This document shows, one piece after another, positions 50,191-58,136 of a stretch of DNA of 64,000 bases. The notes beneath the pieces are model-generated. The model was not told the origin of the DNA. It saw only the letters and a list, made by a program, of their open reading frames with translations, and searched no databases. This stretch comes from Streptomyces sp. GQFP (GTDB taxonomy: Bacteria > Actinomycetota > Actinomycetes > Streptomycetales > Streptomycetaceae), in NCBI RefSeq assembly GCF_021545335.1, contig NZ_CP089312.1, positions 7,192,001 through 7,256,000 of the forward strand, in the 5' to 3' direction. Made by a program: the position numbers and the translations under genes. Within the stretch, counting starts at the first letter, position 1; each line of letters starts with the position of its first letter.

Positions 50191-51228
50191 TCATGCATGG
50201 GCGTCGGTTTGCTGGCAGGTGTAGCCGATCAGTGTCGACTTGCCCGGCGTGGTGGGGACGGTGGCGGCGTCGGAGCAGGTGAACGTGTAGGTGAAGTAGG
50301 GGGAGCGGGTGGTGCCGAGCCAGGCACGGTCGTCCTTGCCCGGGATGATCTCGTAGCCGGCGAAGACCATGTCGCGCTGCGTGTGCGTGTGGGAGAAGAC
50401 GACGAGGGCCTGGCCGTCGGTGGTCTTGAGCGCGTAGCTGTCGGGGTACTGGGTGGCGGCCAGGGAGAAGCGGGTGGTGCCGCGGGTGCCGAACTTGGTG
50501 CCGGTCTCGTCGTGGACCTTGATCTGACGGGCCGATGCCTTGGAGGAGGTGAAGACCTTCTTGCCGGACAGGTCGCCGCCGGTGGCGAAGTTGTCGCCGA
50601 TGGCGGTGCGCAGCACGTCGACGGGGGTGGCCACGTTCTGGGTGGAGGTGGAGTCCATGGCGGTGGCGTAGCCCTGGGCGTCCAGGGCGATCTTCGGCAG
50701 CTTCTTGGGGTCGTTGAGGTCGACGGTGGCGACCATCTCCCACCGCTTCGTCTTCGCCTGCTCGGCCATGACCAGCACGCGGGTGTACTGCTTCTTCTTG
50801 CCGCTGAGGCTGACGGCTGCGAACCACTTCTGCTGGCCGGCGGTGATCCGGGGGATGTAGACGTCGGTGGCGTCCAGGTCGTACGACCACGGCTTGTACG
50901 TCGTGCGGTCGGCCTTGGGCAGGCCCTCGTTCTCCTTGTAGTCCGCGACCGACTGCGCGTACAGCGGGCCGTCCTCGACGGTGTCGAGGATGCTGCGGCT
51001 GGAGTGCTTGTTGGCCTCGTTGTTGATCTTGGAGTAGCGGGAGATCTGGGCGAGGGCCGCCTTCTTCGTCAGCGCCGGCTCGACGGTCGGTGCCGGGGAG
51101 GCGGTGCGGGTGGCCTTGGCTGGGGTGCTCGTGCCGGAGGAGGTGGTGCTGCATGCGGACGCGGTGAGCGCGACGGACAGAGCGGTGAGCAGGAGGGCGG
51201 TCTGGCGGGCGGTGGTGTGCGACGGGAT
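50191..51228 (-). CDS. Secreted lipoprotein; probable ATC start
   Basis: This ~345-residue protein has a lipoprotein signal: a short basic N-terminus (HTTARQTA), a hydrophobic core LLLTALSVALTASAC and a lipobox Cys. The mature chain has a Ser/Thr/Pro-rich linker, then a mixed α/β region (LAQISRYSKINNEANKH, WFAAVSLSGKKKQY). It is probably anchored outside the membrane and could stabilise the transfer channel. The start is ATC 51228, 7 nt after GGAG; no ATG, GTG or TTG precedes the signal peptide. Confidence 0.75.
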   Translation of the reverse strand: MPSHTTARQTALLLTALSVALTASACSTTSSGTSTPAKATRTASPAPTVEPALTKKAALAQISRYSKINNEANKHSSRSILDTVEDGPLYAQSVADYKENEGLPKADRTTYKPWSYDLDATDVYIPRITAGQQKWFAAVSLSGKKKQYTRVLVMAEQAKTKRWEMVATVDLNDPKKLPKIALDAQGYATAMDSTSTQNVATPVDVLRTAIGDNFATGGDLSGKKVFTSSKASARQIKVHDETGTKFGTRGTTRFSLAATQYPDSYALKTTDGQALVVFSHTHTQRDMVFAGYEIIPGKDDRAWLGTTRSPYFTYTFTCSDAATVPTTPGKSTLIGYTCQQTDAHA

Positions 51229-51239
51229 GTGAGTGCTCC
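51226..51239 (-). promoter_or_regulatory. RBS with ATC start codon
   Basis: GGAG (51236-51239), a 7-nt spacer and ATC (51226-51228) precede the signal peptide of the lipoprotein. The signal peptide constrains the start tightly, so this is the best-supported ATC case. Confidence 0.6.
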
Positions 51240-51250
51240 AGGGGGCGGGA

Positions 51251-51790
51251 TCAGCGGGAACGGGACGGGGAAGCGGCTGCAGCGGGCGACGGGGCGGGCG
51301 CGGTCGCGGCCGGTGGTGTGCGGGTGTCGGCGGCTGTGCGCAGTTGCTTGGCGGCGCGGGCGAGGTGGATGCGGCTGTCGCCGAGGCGGTCCACGAGCCG
51401 TTGCTGCTCGATGGCGATCGCCTGGGTGCGGGCAGGGCCGGGTGCCTGGTGAGCGAGGTCGGCGAGCTGGCCGAGGTGGCGGACGGCGGCACCGAGGGCG
51501 GCGAGCGCGAGCCCGGCGGGGGCGGCGGCACTCGCGAGCGCGAGGGTCGTACGGCGCACCGTGGCCGTGGGCTGGGCCGGGTAGCGGGTGGCGGCCCGGT
51601 GACGGAAGGCGCTCTCCCCGGCCAGGAATGCCAGCAGGCGGGCCAGGTGGCGGACTTCGTCGTCCAGGATCTCGCTCAGTGCCGGATCCGGGCGGATCTG
51701 GTCGGGGAGCGGAAGCTGGTCGGAGACGGCGTTGAACTTGTCGGCCATGTCGTGCAGCAGCATCCGCTGGTCGAGATCTGACGCGGACAG
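51251..51790 (-). CDS. Small helical protein; probable CTG start
   Basis: This ~179-residue helical protein has AAGGAG followed 6 nt later by CTG 51790 (SASDLDQRMLLHDMADKF); the first ATG (51769) has no Shine-Dalgarno. Helices include LSEILDDEVRHLARLLAFLAGES, VRHLGQLADLAHQ and QQRLVDRLGDSRIHLARAA. A weakly hydrophobic segment (LALASAAAPAGLALAAL) may be membrane-associated. It is a member of the helical-bundle set. Function unknown. Confidence 0.68.
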   Translation of the reverse strand: MSASDLDQRMLLHDMADKFNAVSDQLPLPDQIRPDPALSEILDDEVRHLARLLAFLAGESAFRHRAATRYPAQPTATVRRTTLALASAAAPAGLALAALGAAVRHLGQLADLAHQAPGPARTQAIAIEQQRLVDRLGDSRIHLARAAKQLRTAADTRTPPAATAPAPSPAAAASPSRSR

Positions 51791-51819
51791 CGGTAACTCC
51801 TTGATGCCGAGGCGGTGTT

Positions 51820-52602
51820 CTACCGCCGGGAGGGGGACGTCGCCCCCGTGGCCACCGGCGTCCTGCTCACGGCTGCCGATGCCGCGACGGGAGGCGGGAG
51901 GGGTGCGGCACGGCGGAAGTTGACCCCGATGCCCTCGGCCATCAGTCGCTGGGCGGTGAGCTGGACCAGCAGGGCACGCTCCTTGGCGCTGTAGGAGGCC
52001 GGCAGTACGAAGGCGAACTCGTTCGGCCGGTACTGGAAGCGGCAGCCGAACAGCGTCATGCGCGCCTGCTCGGGCACCGCGTCGTACGGTGCCCCCACCA
52101 CGCCGTCCGGGTACCAGACCAGCGTGAGGGTCTGCGCGACCTCGGGCGCGGGCCGGCGGTACGGCGGCTCGGGCTGGACCAGGACGTTGTCGCGGACCGT
52201 GTCCAGGGCGGCCTGGTAACGGGGCAGCAGGCGGCGGGTGACTGCCGCGGCGGCGCGCACCGGGTCGTTGAGGACGGCGATGCCGTTCGGCTCGCGCACC
52301 GGGGAGATCTGATGTGTCTTGAAGCCCTCGGGCTCCAGGGCCGCCACCACGAACTGGTGGCGGTAGCGGGGCCGGTCGACGAGGTAGAGCTGTTGTCCGT
52401 CGGGGCCGTTCAGGACGGCGCCATGGTCTGTGCCCTGGCTGACGATGTAGTCGACATGTCCGGCATCCCAGAGCCGTTCGATGATCGGGAGCTGGTCCTC
52501 GTAGGTGGAGTGACGGTGGTACTCGCTCGTCCACGCGCCGGGCAGACGTTCGGCGAGCGCGGCAGCGAAGGCGGACAAGAAGGTCGTGCGGGGCGTGGGC
52601 AT
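51820..52602 (-). CDS. Paralogue family B protein, copy 3
   Basis: This 260-residue protein starts at ATG 52602, with AGGA 4 nt upstream. It is the fullest member of family B: ALAERLPGAWTSEYHR, DQLPIIERLWDAGHVD, YLVDRPRYRHQFVVAAL, REPNGIAVLNDPVRAAAAV and RYQAALDTVRDN. Its C-terminal third is a diverged module (FGCRFQYRPNEFAFVLPASY, QRLMAEGIGVNF). The tail is Ala/Pro-rich. Function is unknown. Confidence 0.75.
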   Translation of the reverse strand: MPTPRTTFLSAFAAALAERLPGAWTSEYHRHSTYEDQLPIIERLWDAGHVDYIVSQGTDHGAVLNGPDGQQLYLVDRPRYRHQFVVAALEPEGFKTHQISPVREPNGIAVLNDPVRAAAAVTRRLLPRYQAALDTVRDNVLVQPEPPYRRPAPEVAQTLTLVWYPDGVVGAPYDAVPEQARMTLFGCRFQYRPNEFAFVLPASYSAKERALLVQLTAQRLMAEGIGVNFRRAAPLPPPVAASAAVSRTPVATGATSPSRR

Positions 52603-52645
52603 CGGGTCCTGAGGTGCTGCGGCGGGTGATGGGGGCCATGGGAGA

Positions 52646-53188
52646 TCAGCGCCGTGGTCCTGGGGACCCGGGCTGCGGACCGGGCGGGGCCGGGGGGACG
52701 CCCGGTGTGGTGTCGGTCTTCTTCAGGAGCGTGTCGAGGTTCGGGGGCGGGTCGTAGTGCGCGCGGAGGATCGTGAGATCCGCTTCGGTGGCCATGGCAA
52801 GCGCAGACGCGACGCTGCTGGCGGCGCCGCGCAGCAGCCAGGGCGGTGATCCGGGTTCGGCTCCGCGGTTTTGGCCCTTCCACTGGGCGGTGACGGCCAG
52901 GTGGTCGATGACCTCGTTCAGGAACGGCTCGACCGCGTCCAGGAAGGTGTTGAGCACGGCGTGGAACTCGGCCGGGGTCTCGGCTGCCTCCAGAGCCGTC
53001 CGGTAAGGGCTCAGGTCCGGGGCGGGGAAGGGCTCGGGCGGCAGAGGGTGCCGGACGCGGAACGGCTCGGCGTCACGCTCGGCCCAGCGGTGCAGGTCCG
53101 CCTTCGTGGCGGAGCGGGTGTGGTAGGCGTGGATCTGCTCGGCGGTGCGGCCGACGTTGTCGTACAGCTCGAAGTCCGGGTTGCTCAG
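52646..53188 (-). CDS. Unknown protein with probable CTG start
   Basis: This ~180-residue protein starts at CTG 53188, which lies 5 nt after GGAG and gives SNPDFELYDNVGRTAEQIHA; the first canonical start, GTG 52957, would discard two thirds of a well-formed coding region. The N-terminal half has RWAERDAEPFRVRHPLPPEP and the rest is helical (AVLNTFLDAVEPFLNEVIDHL, ASALAMATEADLTILRAH). The C-terminus is Pro/Gly-rich. I do not recognise the family. Confidence 0.65.
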   Translation of the reverse strand: MSNPDFELYDNVGRTAEQIHAYHTRSATKADLHRWAERDAEPFRVRHPLPPEPFPAPDLSPYRTALEAAETPAEFHAVLNTFLDAVEPFLNEVIDHLAVTAQWKGQNRGAEPGSPPWLLRGAASSVASALAMATEADLTILRAHYDPPPNLDTLLKKTDTTPGVPPAPPGPQPGSPGPRR

Positions 53189-53276
53189 GGATGCTCCAGG
53201 TCTCGCGTGTCAGAGATGTCGTCGAGCGTGCTGCCGGGTGTAACGGGGTGGGTCCGGCCGTGAGTTGGTCCACTCT

Positions 53277-53885
53277 TCACCGGGCAGGACCGGAGTGCCC
53301 GGCAGTTGCGGGTGCTTGCGGTAGGTGGGGTTGAGTGTCCGATCCACGCCTGCGGGATGGGGTATCGGGAGCTGCCGCAGACGGCGTACCGGACGTGAAC
53401 CGCGCGGTAGGGATCCGGGAGAGTTCGTCGGAGGCGGTGCGCAGTTGCTGTGCCCCAGCCCGCACCAGCTCGGCGACCTGGTCGAGATGGCCCTGGAGCG
53501 GCTCACGCACGGAGTCCGGAATCGGAATCCGTGGGCCGTTGGCCGGCTGGAGAAGGTGCTGGTGGAGGAAGCCGAGCCGCTCGATGACCTGCCCGAGGCA
53601 GCCGAGGGAAGCGCCCAGGGACGGTGCGCATTGGGCGAGTGCGAAGGTCCCGTAGCGCTCGGCGGGGCCGTGCGCCGGCCGGTCGTACACCTCGTGCCGG
53701 TAACTGGTCTCCAGCTCCTCGCTGATTTCCGTCAGGATGAAGCCGACGTCGCTGATCAGGGTGCGGATGGCCGGACTGATGTCGTCACCGCGCCGCAGCT
53801 GTTCAGCGGTCGGCAGCTCTGCGGTGATCCGGTCGAGAGTGCGGGCCAGTTGTTGGAAGTAGCGAGGGTCGGCAATGTCGGGCAT
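53277..53885 (-). CDS. Small helical protein
   Basis: This 202-residue helical protein starts at ATG 53885 with a weak RBS. Helices include YFQQLARTLDRITAEL, LISDVGFILTEISEELETSY, VIERLGFLHQHLLQPA and LDQVAELVRAGAQQLRTASDEL. The basic C-terminal tail is Pro/Ser-rich. It directly follows the VirB4-type ATPase gene. It resembles the other helical-bundle proteins at low similarity. Function unknown. Confidence 0.7.
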   Translation of the reverse strand: MPDIADPRYFQQLARTLDRITAELPTAEQLRRGDDISPAIRTLISDVGFILTEISEELETSYRHEVYDRPAHGPAERYGTFALAQCAPSLGASLGCLGQVIERLGFLHQHLLQPANGPRIPIPDSVREPLQGHLDQVAELVRAGAQQLRTASDELSRIPTARFTSGTPSAAAPDTPSRRRGSDTQPHLPQAPATAGHSGPAR

Positions 53886-53928
53886 CAGGAAGTGACGGTC
53901 TTTCAGTCGGAGTGAACCCGCAGGGGTT

Positions 53929-55443
53929 TCAGTGCATGCGGGCGTCGGTGTCGAAGAGCGCCAGCTCGTGCGGGTGGAGTTGATGTTGGACGATGAAAGA
54001 TCGTCCGGCGACCCGCCAGAGCCCCCGCCCCCGGTTGAGGTGGGAGATCGCGCCGGTCTCCACCGTGGTCAGCCCCAGGAGGGCTGCGGCGGCGTGGAGT
54101 TGGTCGGTCTCCTGGCGGTAGATGATGCGGGTGGAGCAGTCGGCGAGGAGGCCCTCGGCGAGGGCCCGTCCGCGGGATCCGGCGTCGCCTGCGGTGAGCA
54201 GGTCGGACAGCCGGTGGATGACCATGAGGTTGGCGATGCCCAGGCCGCGGGAGAGTTTCCACTGGGACTGCATGCGCTGCAGGAGGCCGGGGTGGCGCAT
54301 CAGGCGCCAGGCTTCGTCGTAGACGATCCAGCGCCTCCCGCCGTTCGGGTCGGTGAGCGCGGATTCCATCCAGGCGGAGGCGCAGGTCATGGCGAGGACG
54401 AGGGCGGTGTCGTCGCCGGCTCCGCCCAGGTGGGACAGGTCGATGGTGAGCATCGGTGAGTGGGGGTCGAACGCGACGGTGCTCGGGGCGTCGAACATGC
54501 CGGCGAGGTCGCCGTGGACGAGGCGGCGCATGGCGTGGGCGAGGTCGCGGGAGGCGTCGCCGAGGCGGCCGGACATCAGGCCGGCGGCCCGGTCGAGTGC
54601 GTCGGGGTTGTTGAGGGTGGCGGCGATGTCGCCGAGCAGCGGGGTGCGTCCGGCGGCGGTGGCGCGGGTGACGACGGCGTCCAGCGCGACGTCGAGGCCA
54701 GTGTGTTCCATCGGCAGCAGGTCCCGCCCGAGCACGGTGCGGGCCAGTGAGCCGAGCAGCAGCAGGCGGCGTTTGCGGATCTCGCCCGCCCAGTCGGCCT
54801 CCGAGACGCTGTTCGGCCGGGGAGCTGCGTCCAGGGGGTTCAGCTTGCCGGGCAGGCCCGGCCCGAGCGCGATGGAGGTGCCGCCCAGCGCCTGCGCCAC
54901 CGGCGTCCACTCCCCCTTCGGATCGCACGGGACGTAGACCCGGTAGCCGAAGGCCACCGACCGCAGCGCGAACGACTTGGCCAGCGCCGACTTGCCCTGG
55001 CCGATTACCCCGGCCAACAGGATGTTCGGGTTGGTGAAGCCCTCGATCTTGCCGTACAGGGCGAACGGGTCGAAGCAGAAGCTGGCTTCGGCGTGTACGT
55101 CGCGGCCGATGTAGATGCCCTCGGCGCCGAGGCCGCCTTCGGCGAGGAACGGGTAGGCCCCGCTCGCGGTGGCGGTGGTCATACGGTGGGCGGGGAGCTT
55201 GAGCCTGCTGTGGCGGGCGGACGCGGGGCCGGGCCGACCGGCGGGCGGGAAGAGGGGCGCCGGCATTGCCTGTTCCTCCACGTCGGGGCCGCTGGTGTGG
55301 GCGGCGGCCTCGACGCGCGCTTTCGCGGCGGCCTCGGCGAGCTGCCGACGGGCGGCCTTGCGGGAAGCACGGTCGCTACCGTGCGGGGTGAACAGGGGGC
55401 TGGCGCTGGCGCGGCGGGCGCGGCGCGCAGGCCGGTGACTCAT
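53929..55443 (-). CDS. VirB4-type conjugation ATPase (motor half)
   Basis: This 504-residue protein carries the VirB4 ATPase core: YPFLAEGGLGAEGIYIGRD, Walker A GVIGQGKSALAKS near 143-155, DPKGEWTPV, and Walker B RWIVYDEAWRLM near 370, then LGIANLMVIHRLSDL. The first ~120 residues are basic, Ala/Arg-rich and low complexity, and no CagE/TrbE-type N-terminal domain is present: that part is encoded by the SCO6880-type gene at 56582-58051. ATG 55443 has no clear Shine-Dalgarno. It powers assembly of the secretion channel. Confidence 0.9.
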   Translation of the reverse strand: MSHRPARRARRASASPLFTPHGSDRASRKAARRQLAEAAAKARVEAAAHTSGPDVEEQAMPAPLFPPAGRPGPASARHSRLKLPAHRMTTATASGAYPFLAEGGLGAEGIYIGRDVHAEASFCFDPFALYGKIEGFTNPNILLAGVIGQGKSALAKSFALRSVAFGYRVYVPCDPKGEWTPVAQALGGTSIALGPGLPGKLNPLDAAPRPNSVSEADWAGEIRKRRLLLLGSLARTVLGRDLLPMEHTGLDVALDAVVTRATAAGRTPLLGDIAATLNNPDALDRAAGLMSGRLGDASRDLAHAMRRLVHGDLAGMFDAPSTVAFDPHSPMLTIDLSHLGGAGDDTALVLAMTCASAWMESALTDPNGGRRWIVYDEAWRLMRHPGLLQRMQSQWKLSRGLGIANLMVIHRLSDLLTAGDAGSRGRALAEGLLADCSTRIIYRQETDQLHAAAALLGLTTVETGAISHLNRGRGLWRVAGRSFIVQHQLHPHELALFDTDARMH

Positions 55444-55486
55444 AGCGGGGCGGCTTTCACAGGACGGCGGTCTGGCGGCGCGGCGG

Positions 55487-56026
55487 TCAGACGACCGGCG
55501 AGGCGGTGAAGAGAATCGGAGCCCGGTAGCTCTTGCCGTCGCCCGACCAGTCCAGCTGGATGTAGCCGTCGGCGAGGTAACGCCCGGAGCCCGCCTTGGA
55601 CTTGAGGGTACCGGTCGAATACGAGCCGTTGCCGTTGCTGCTGCTGTGTTCGAGCGCGTGCTCAAGTCCGGTATAGGCGCCGGACTTCACGACCGGGTCC
55701 GTGCCCTTGACGCTCTTCTTGGTCTGGAGGACGAACCGGGCCTTGTTGAAGGTCAGGGTCGAGCGGTTCTTCGCCGTGTACGGGCCGTCCCAGTAGACGG
55801 TGGCGGTGGTGTAGATGTAGCCGCCGGAACGCATGGCGCACAGCGTGACGTCGAAGTCCCAGTTGTCCGAGTCGGGACCGGTGTAGCTCGGGTCGTCGAC
55901 CGAGTGGCTGCTGGTCTTGCAGTGGTAGCTGGCGGCGGATGCCGGAGTGGCGGTGGCCAGGGCGGCGGTGCCGGTGAGCGCGGCGAGGGCGACGGCGGCG
56001 GAGGTGGAGCGCTTCAGGGCGCGCAA
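55487..56026 (-). CDS. Secreted protein with signal peptide
   Basis: This 179-residue protein starts at TTG 56026, 8 nt after AAAGG. The signal peptide is clear: basic RALKRST, hydrophobic AAVALAALTGTAALATA and a cleavage site near TPASAAS. The mature part is rich in Tyr, Ser, Gly and Thr and likely forms a β-structure (SGGYIYTTATVYWDG, LTFNKARFVL). It has two Cys. It lies between the two halves of VirB4 in the operon. Function unknown; a surface role at mating contacts is plausible. Confidence 0.8.
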   Translation of the reverse strand: MRALKRSTSAAVALAALTGTAALATATPASAASYHCKTSSHSVDDPSYTGPDSDNWDFDVTLCAMRSGGYIYTTATVYWDGPYTAKNRSTLTFNKARFVLQTKKSVKGTDPVVKSGAYTGLEHALEHSSSNGNGSYSTGTLKSKAGSGRYLADGYIQLDWSGDGKSYRAPILFTASPVV

Positions 56027-56052
56027 GTGCGGGGCCTTTCGGTGGTACGGGG

Positions 56053-56523
56053 TTAGCGGCTGCAGGCGGTGGTGTGGCCGTGCAGGGGGGTGTTGAGGTC
56101 GCTCGGGGTGGTCTTGCGGCGGACGATGTGACCTGCGGCGAGGTGGCGCTGGCAGATGGTCAGGACGGGTGGTCCCTCGGGCAGCCGCTCGGGGTGGCAT
56201 TCCGTGTCCGTCGGCGTCTTGTCCGTCGCGGGCAGGAGGTGGAAGGCGTCGTGTACCGCGGCGGCGGCCTGGAACAGCCGGGTGTGCGCGGTGGCCAGCT
56301 GCCGTCCGGCGGCGGGGTGCGGGGGCCGGGTGGTTGCGGCGAGCTGGTCGAGCAGGTGGTGAAGCGCGGTCAGATGGGCGTGCAGCACGTCGAGGTGCAC
56401 GCGGTCCGCGGGCGTGGCGGTGTGCTGGGTGCGTGGGGCGAGGGCGCGGGCGTGGTGGCGGATGCCGGCGCTGGCGGCCCGCAGATACGGGTACGCGTCG
56501 CCGACGGGAAGAGCAGAGGGCAA
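56053..56523 (-). CDS. Small His-rich helical protein
   Basis: This 156-residue protein starts at TTG 56523 after GGAAGGA (11 nt). It is helical with many His (GIRHHARALAPR, DVLHAHLTALHHLLDQL, LFQAAAAVHDAFHLL). The C-terminus has ICQRHLAAGHIVRRKT. No signal peptide or transmembrane segment is present. It follows the SCO6880-type gene. I cannot assign a function. Confidence 0.65.
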   Translation of the reverse strand: MPSALPVGDAYPYLRAASAGIRHHARALAPRTQHTATPADRVHLDVLHAHLTALHHLLDQLAATTRPPHPAAGRQLATAHTRLFQAAAAVHDAFHLLPATDKTPTDTECHPERLPEGPPVLTICQRHLAAGHIVRRKTTPSDLNTPLHGHTTACSR

Positions 56524-56581
56524 AGGGGAAGAGTTCCTTCCTGCCGCGGTGGCAGGACGTCGGCCGGCACCGGGGCGGGGG

Positions 56582-58051
56582 TTACAGGGCCGAGCGGGCG
56601 AGCGGAAGGGCGCCGAGGGTGAAGGCGTCGGGCTGCTGGTAGTAGAGCCGTCGGAGGTCGACCTGGGCGGTGACGGCGGCGGTCTCGATCTGCGCGCACG
56701 CGGCGTCAAGTGCCGCATCGGTTGCGGCGGACACGGTGAGCAGCCCGGTCAGCGCCACGTCGGCGTGCCCGGCGATCAGCTGCCGTTCCCGCATCTTGAC
56801 GTCGGCGTATTCGACGGAGTCTGCTTCGGAGTCGACCTGCCCGCGGCGCGAGCGCTCGCTGGCGTCCGCGATGATCGCCGCCTTCGTGCGCTGCACGTCG
56901 CGCATCGCTGACTCGAGCCCCTGCGGCACGTATATAAGGGAGAGGGCACGGCGGACCCCGGCGGTGAACATCAGGCCGTGCAGGAAGCCTGCGCTCGTTT
57001 CGGTGCGGGGCCAGTCCTCGACCCAATAGGTGGCGTGCCGGGCCGTATCGGTGGCGAGCCGGTCGTACTCCTCGACCTGGACCACGGGCCCGGCGGCGGC
57101 CGGATCGGCTTCTGCCCGGCCGGCGGGAGACCACTGCTGCAGCGCGGACAGCGCCCTGGGGTCGTAGGCGGTGCGGATGACGGCGGCGATCTCCCGCGCG
57201 GTCAGCCAGCCGGTCACCATCAGTCCGGCGCTGCGCGCGGCCTGGGCGATGGCTGAGGTGGTCTGCTCCATCACGGTGAAGCTGCCGGGCAGTCCGCCGC
57301 CGGCCTGGGAGATCAGGCGCTTGGCGGCCTTGAGGTCGAGAGAGATCGCCAGGTACGTCTCGTGCGGGGCGGCGGCCGGTCCCGCGGAGGCGACCAGGTC
57401 GCTGTAGACCTGTCCGGCGACCGGGGTTTCGGGGCGGCCATAGTGGGTCCAGTGGCGGGCGAGGGTGTCGCCGCTGTCGGGGACGGTGCGCTCCAGGACC
57501 TGCACGGTGGCGACGTGCCCGGTGCGGGCGATGCCCGCCAGGGCCCGCCCCCATCCGGCGACGTTGTGGTTCTGACTGGCCGGGTCCAAGAGCGCGAACG
57601 CGCGTGAGGTGACGCGGGCGACGGCGGTGAGGGTCTGGCCGTGCGGGTCGTGCACGGCGGCGGCCCCGTTGGCGGAGTCGCCGGGCGTGACCACCTTCAA
57701 CGAGGCGGCGGTGCCGGGCAGGTGCAGGATGCCGTCCTGGCGGGGCCGGGTGACGGGCCGGGCCAGCCACAGGGTCTGGCCGGTGCGGCGGCGGTGGGCG
57801 TAGCGGGTGACGACCGGCGCCCAGTCGATCAGGGAGCGGCCGTTGCGGCGCACCACGACCAGGGCGGCGGCGACGGCCCAGACGGGGGTCAGGAGGAGCG
57901 CGCCGAGCAGCCCGCTGGTCACCACCGTAATCAGGAGAAGCGCCAACGCCGTTGAGACGAGTGTGAGTTGAGGGAAGGAGAGGCCCAGGAGGATGCCGCG
58001 CCGGGAGCGGTGCGGGAATTTGACCGTGATCGGGGAAGCGAGTTCAGACAA
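56582..58051 (-). CDS. SCO6880-type protein: membrane region plus VirB4 N-terminal domain
   Basis: This 489-residue protein starts at TTG 58051 and begins ELASPITVKFPHRSRRGILLGLSFPQ, as in the SCO6880 family. One or two transmembrane segments follow (residues ~30-75), PrgI-like. The C-terminal part looks like the VirB4 N-terminal domain: MRERQLIAGHADVALTGLLTV, AACAQIETAAV, and a final FTLGALPLARS matching the end of that domain. Combined with the separate ATPase at 53929-55443 it restores a whole VirB4-like unit at the inner membrane. Two genes lie between the halves. Confidence 0.85.
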   Translation of the reverse strand: MSELASPITVKFPHRSRRGILLGLSFPQLTLVSTALALLLITVVTSGLLGALLLTPVWAVAAALVVVRRNGRSLIDWAPVVTRYAHRRRTGQTLWLARPVTRPRQDGILHLPGTAASLKVVTPGDSANGAAAVHDPHGQTLTAVARVTSRAFALLDPASQNHNVAGWGRALAGIARTGHVATVQVLERTVPDSGDTLARHWTHYGRPETPVAGQVYSDLVASAGPAAAPHETYLAISLDLKAAKRLISQAGGGLPGSFTVMEQTTSAIAQAARSAGLMVTGWLTAREIAAVIRTAYDPRALSALQQWSPAGRAEADPAAAGPVVQVEEYDRLATDTARHATYWVEDWPRTETSAGFLHGLMFTAGVRRALSLIYVPQGLESAMRDVQRTKAAIIADASERSRRGQVDSEADSVEYADVKMRERQLIAGHADVALTGLLTVSAATDAALDAACAQIETAAVTAQVDLRRLYYQQPDAFTLGALPLARSAL

Positions 58052-58136
58052 GGAGCCGGTTTCCGGTGGAGCGCGGGGCCGGGACGGCACCCCCACGGGT
58101 GCGGGTGCGGGGTGCCGTCCCGGCGCGAAGGGCAGG

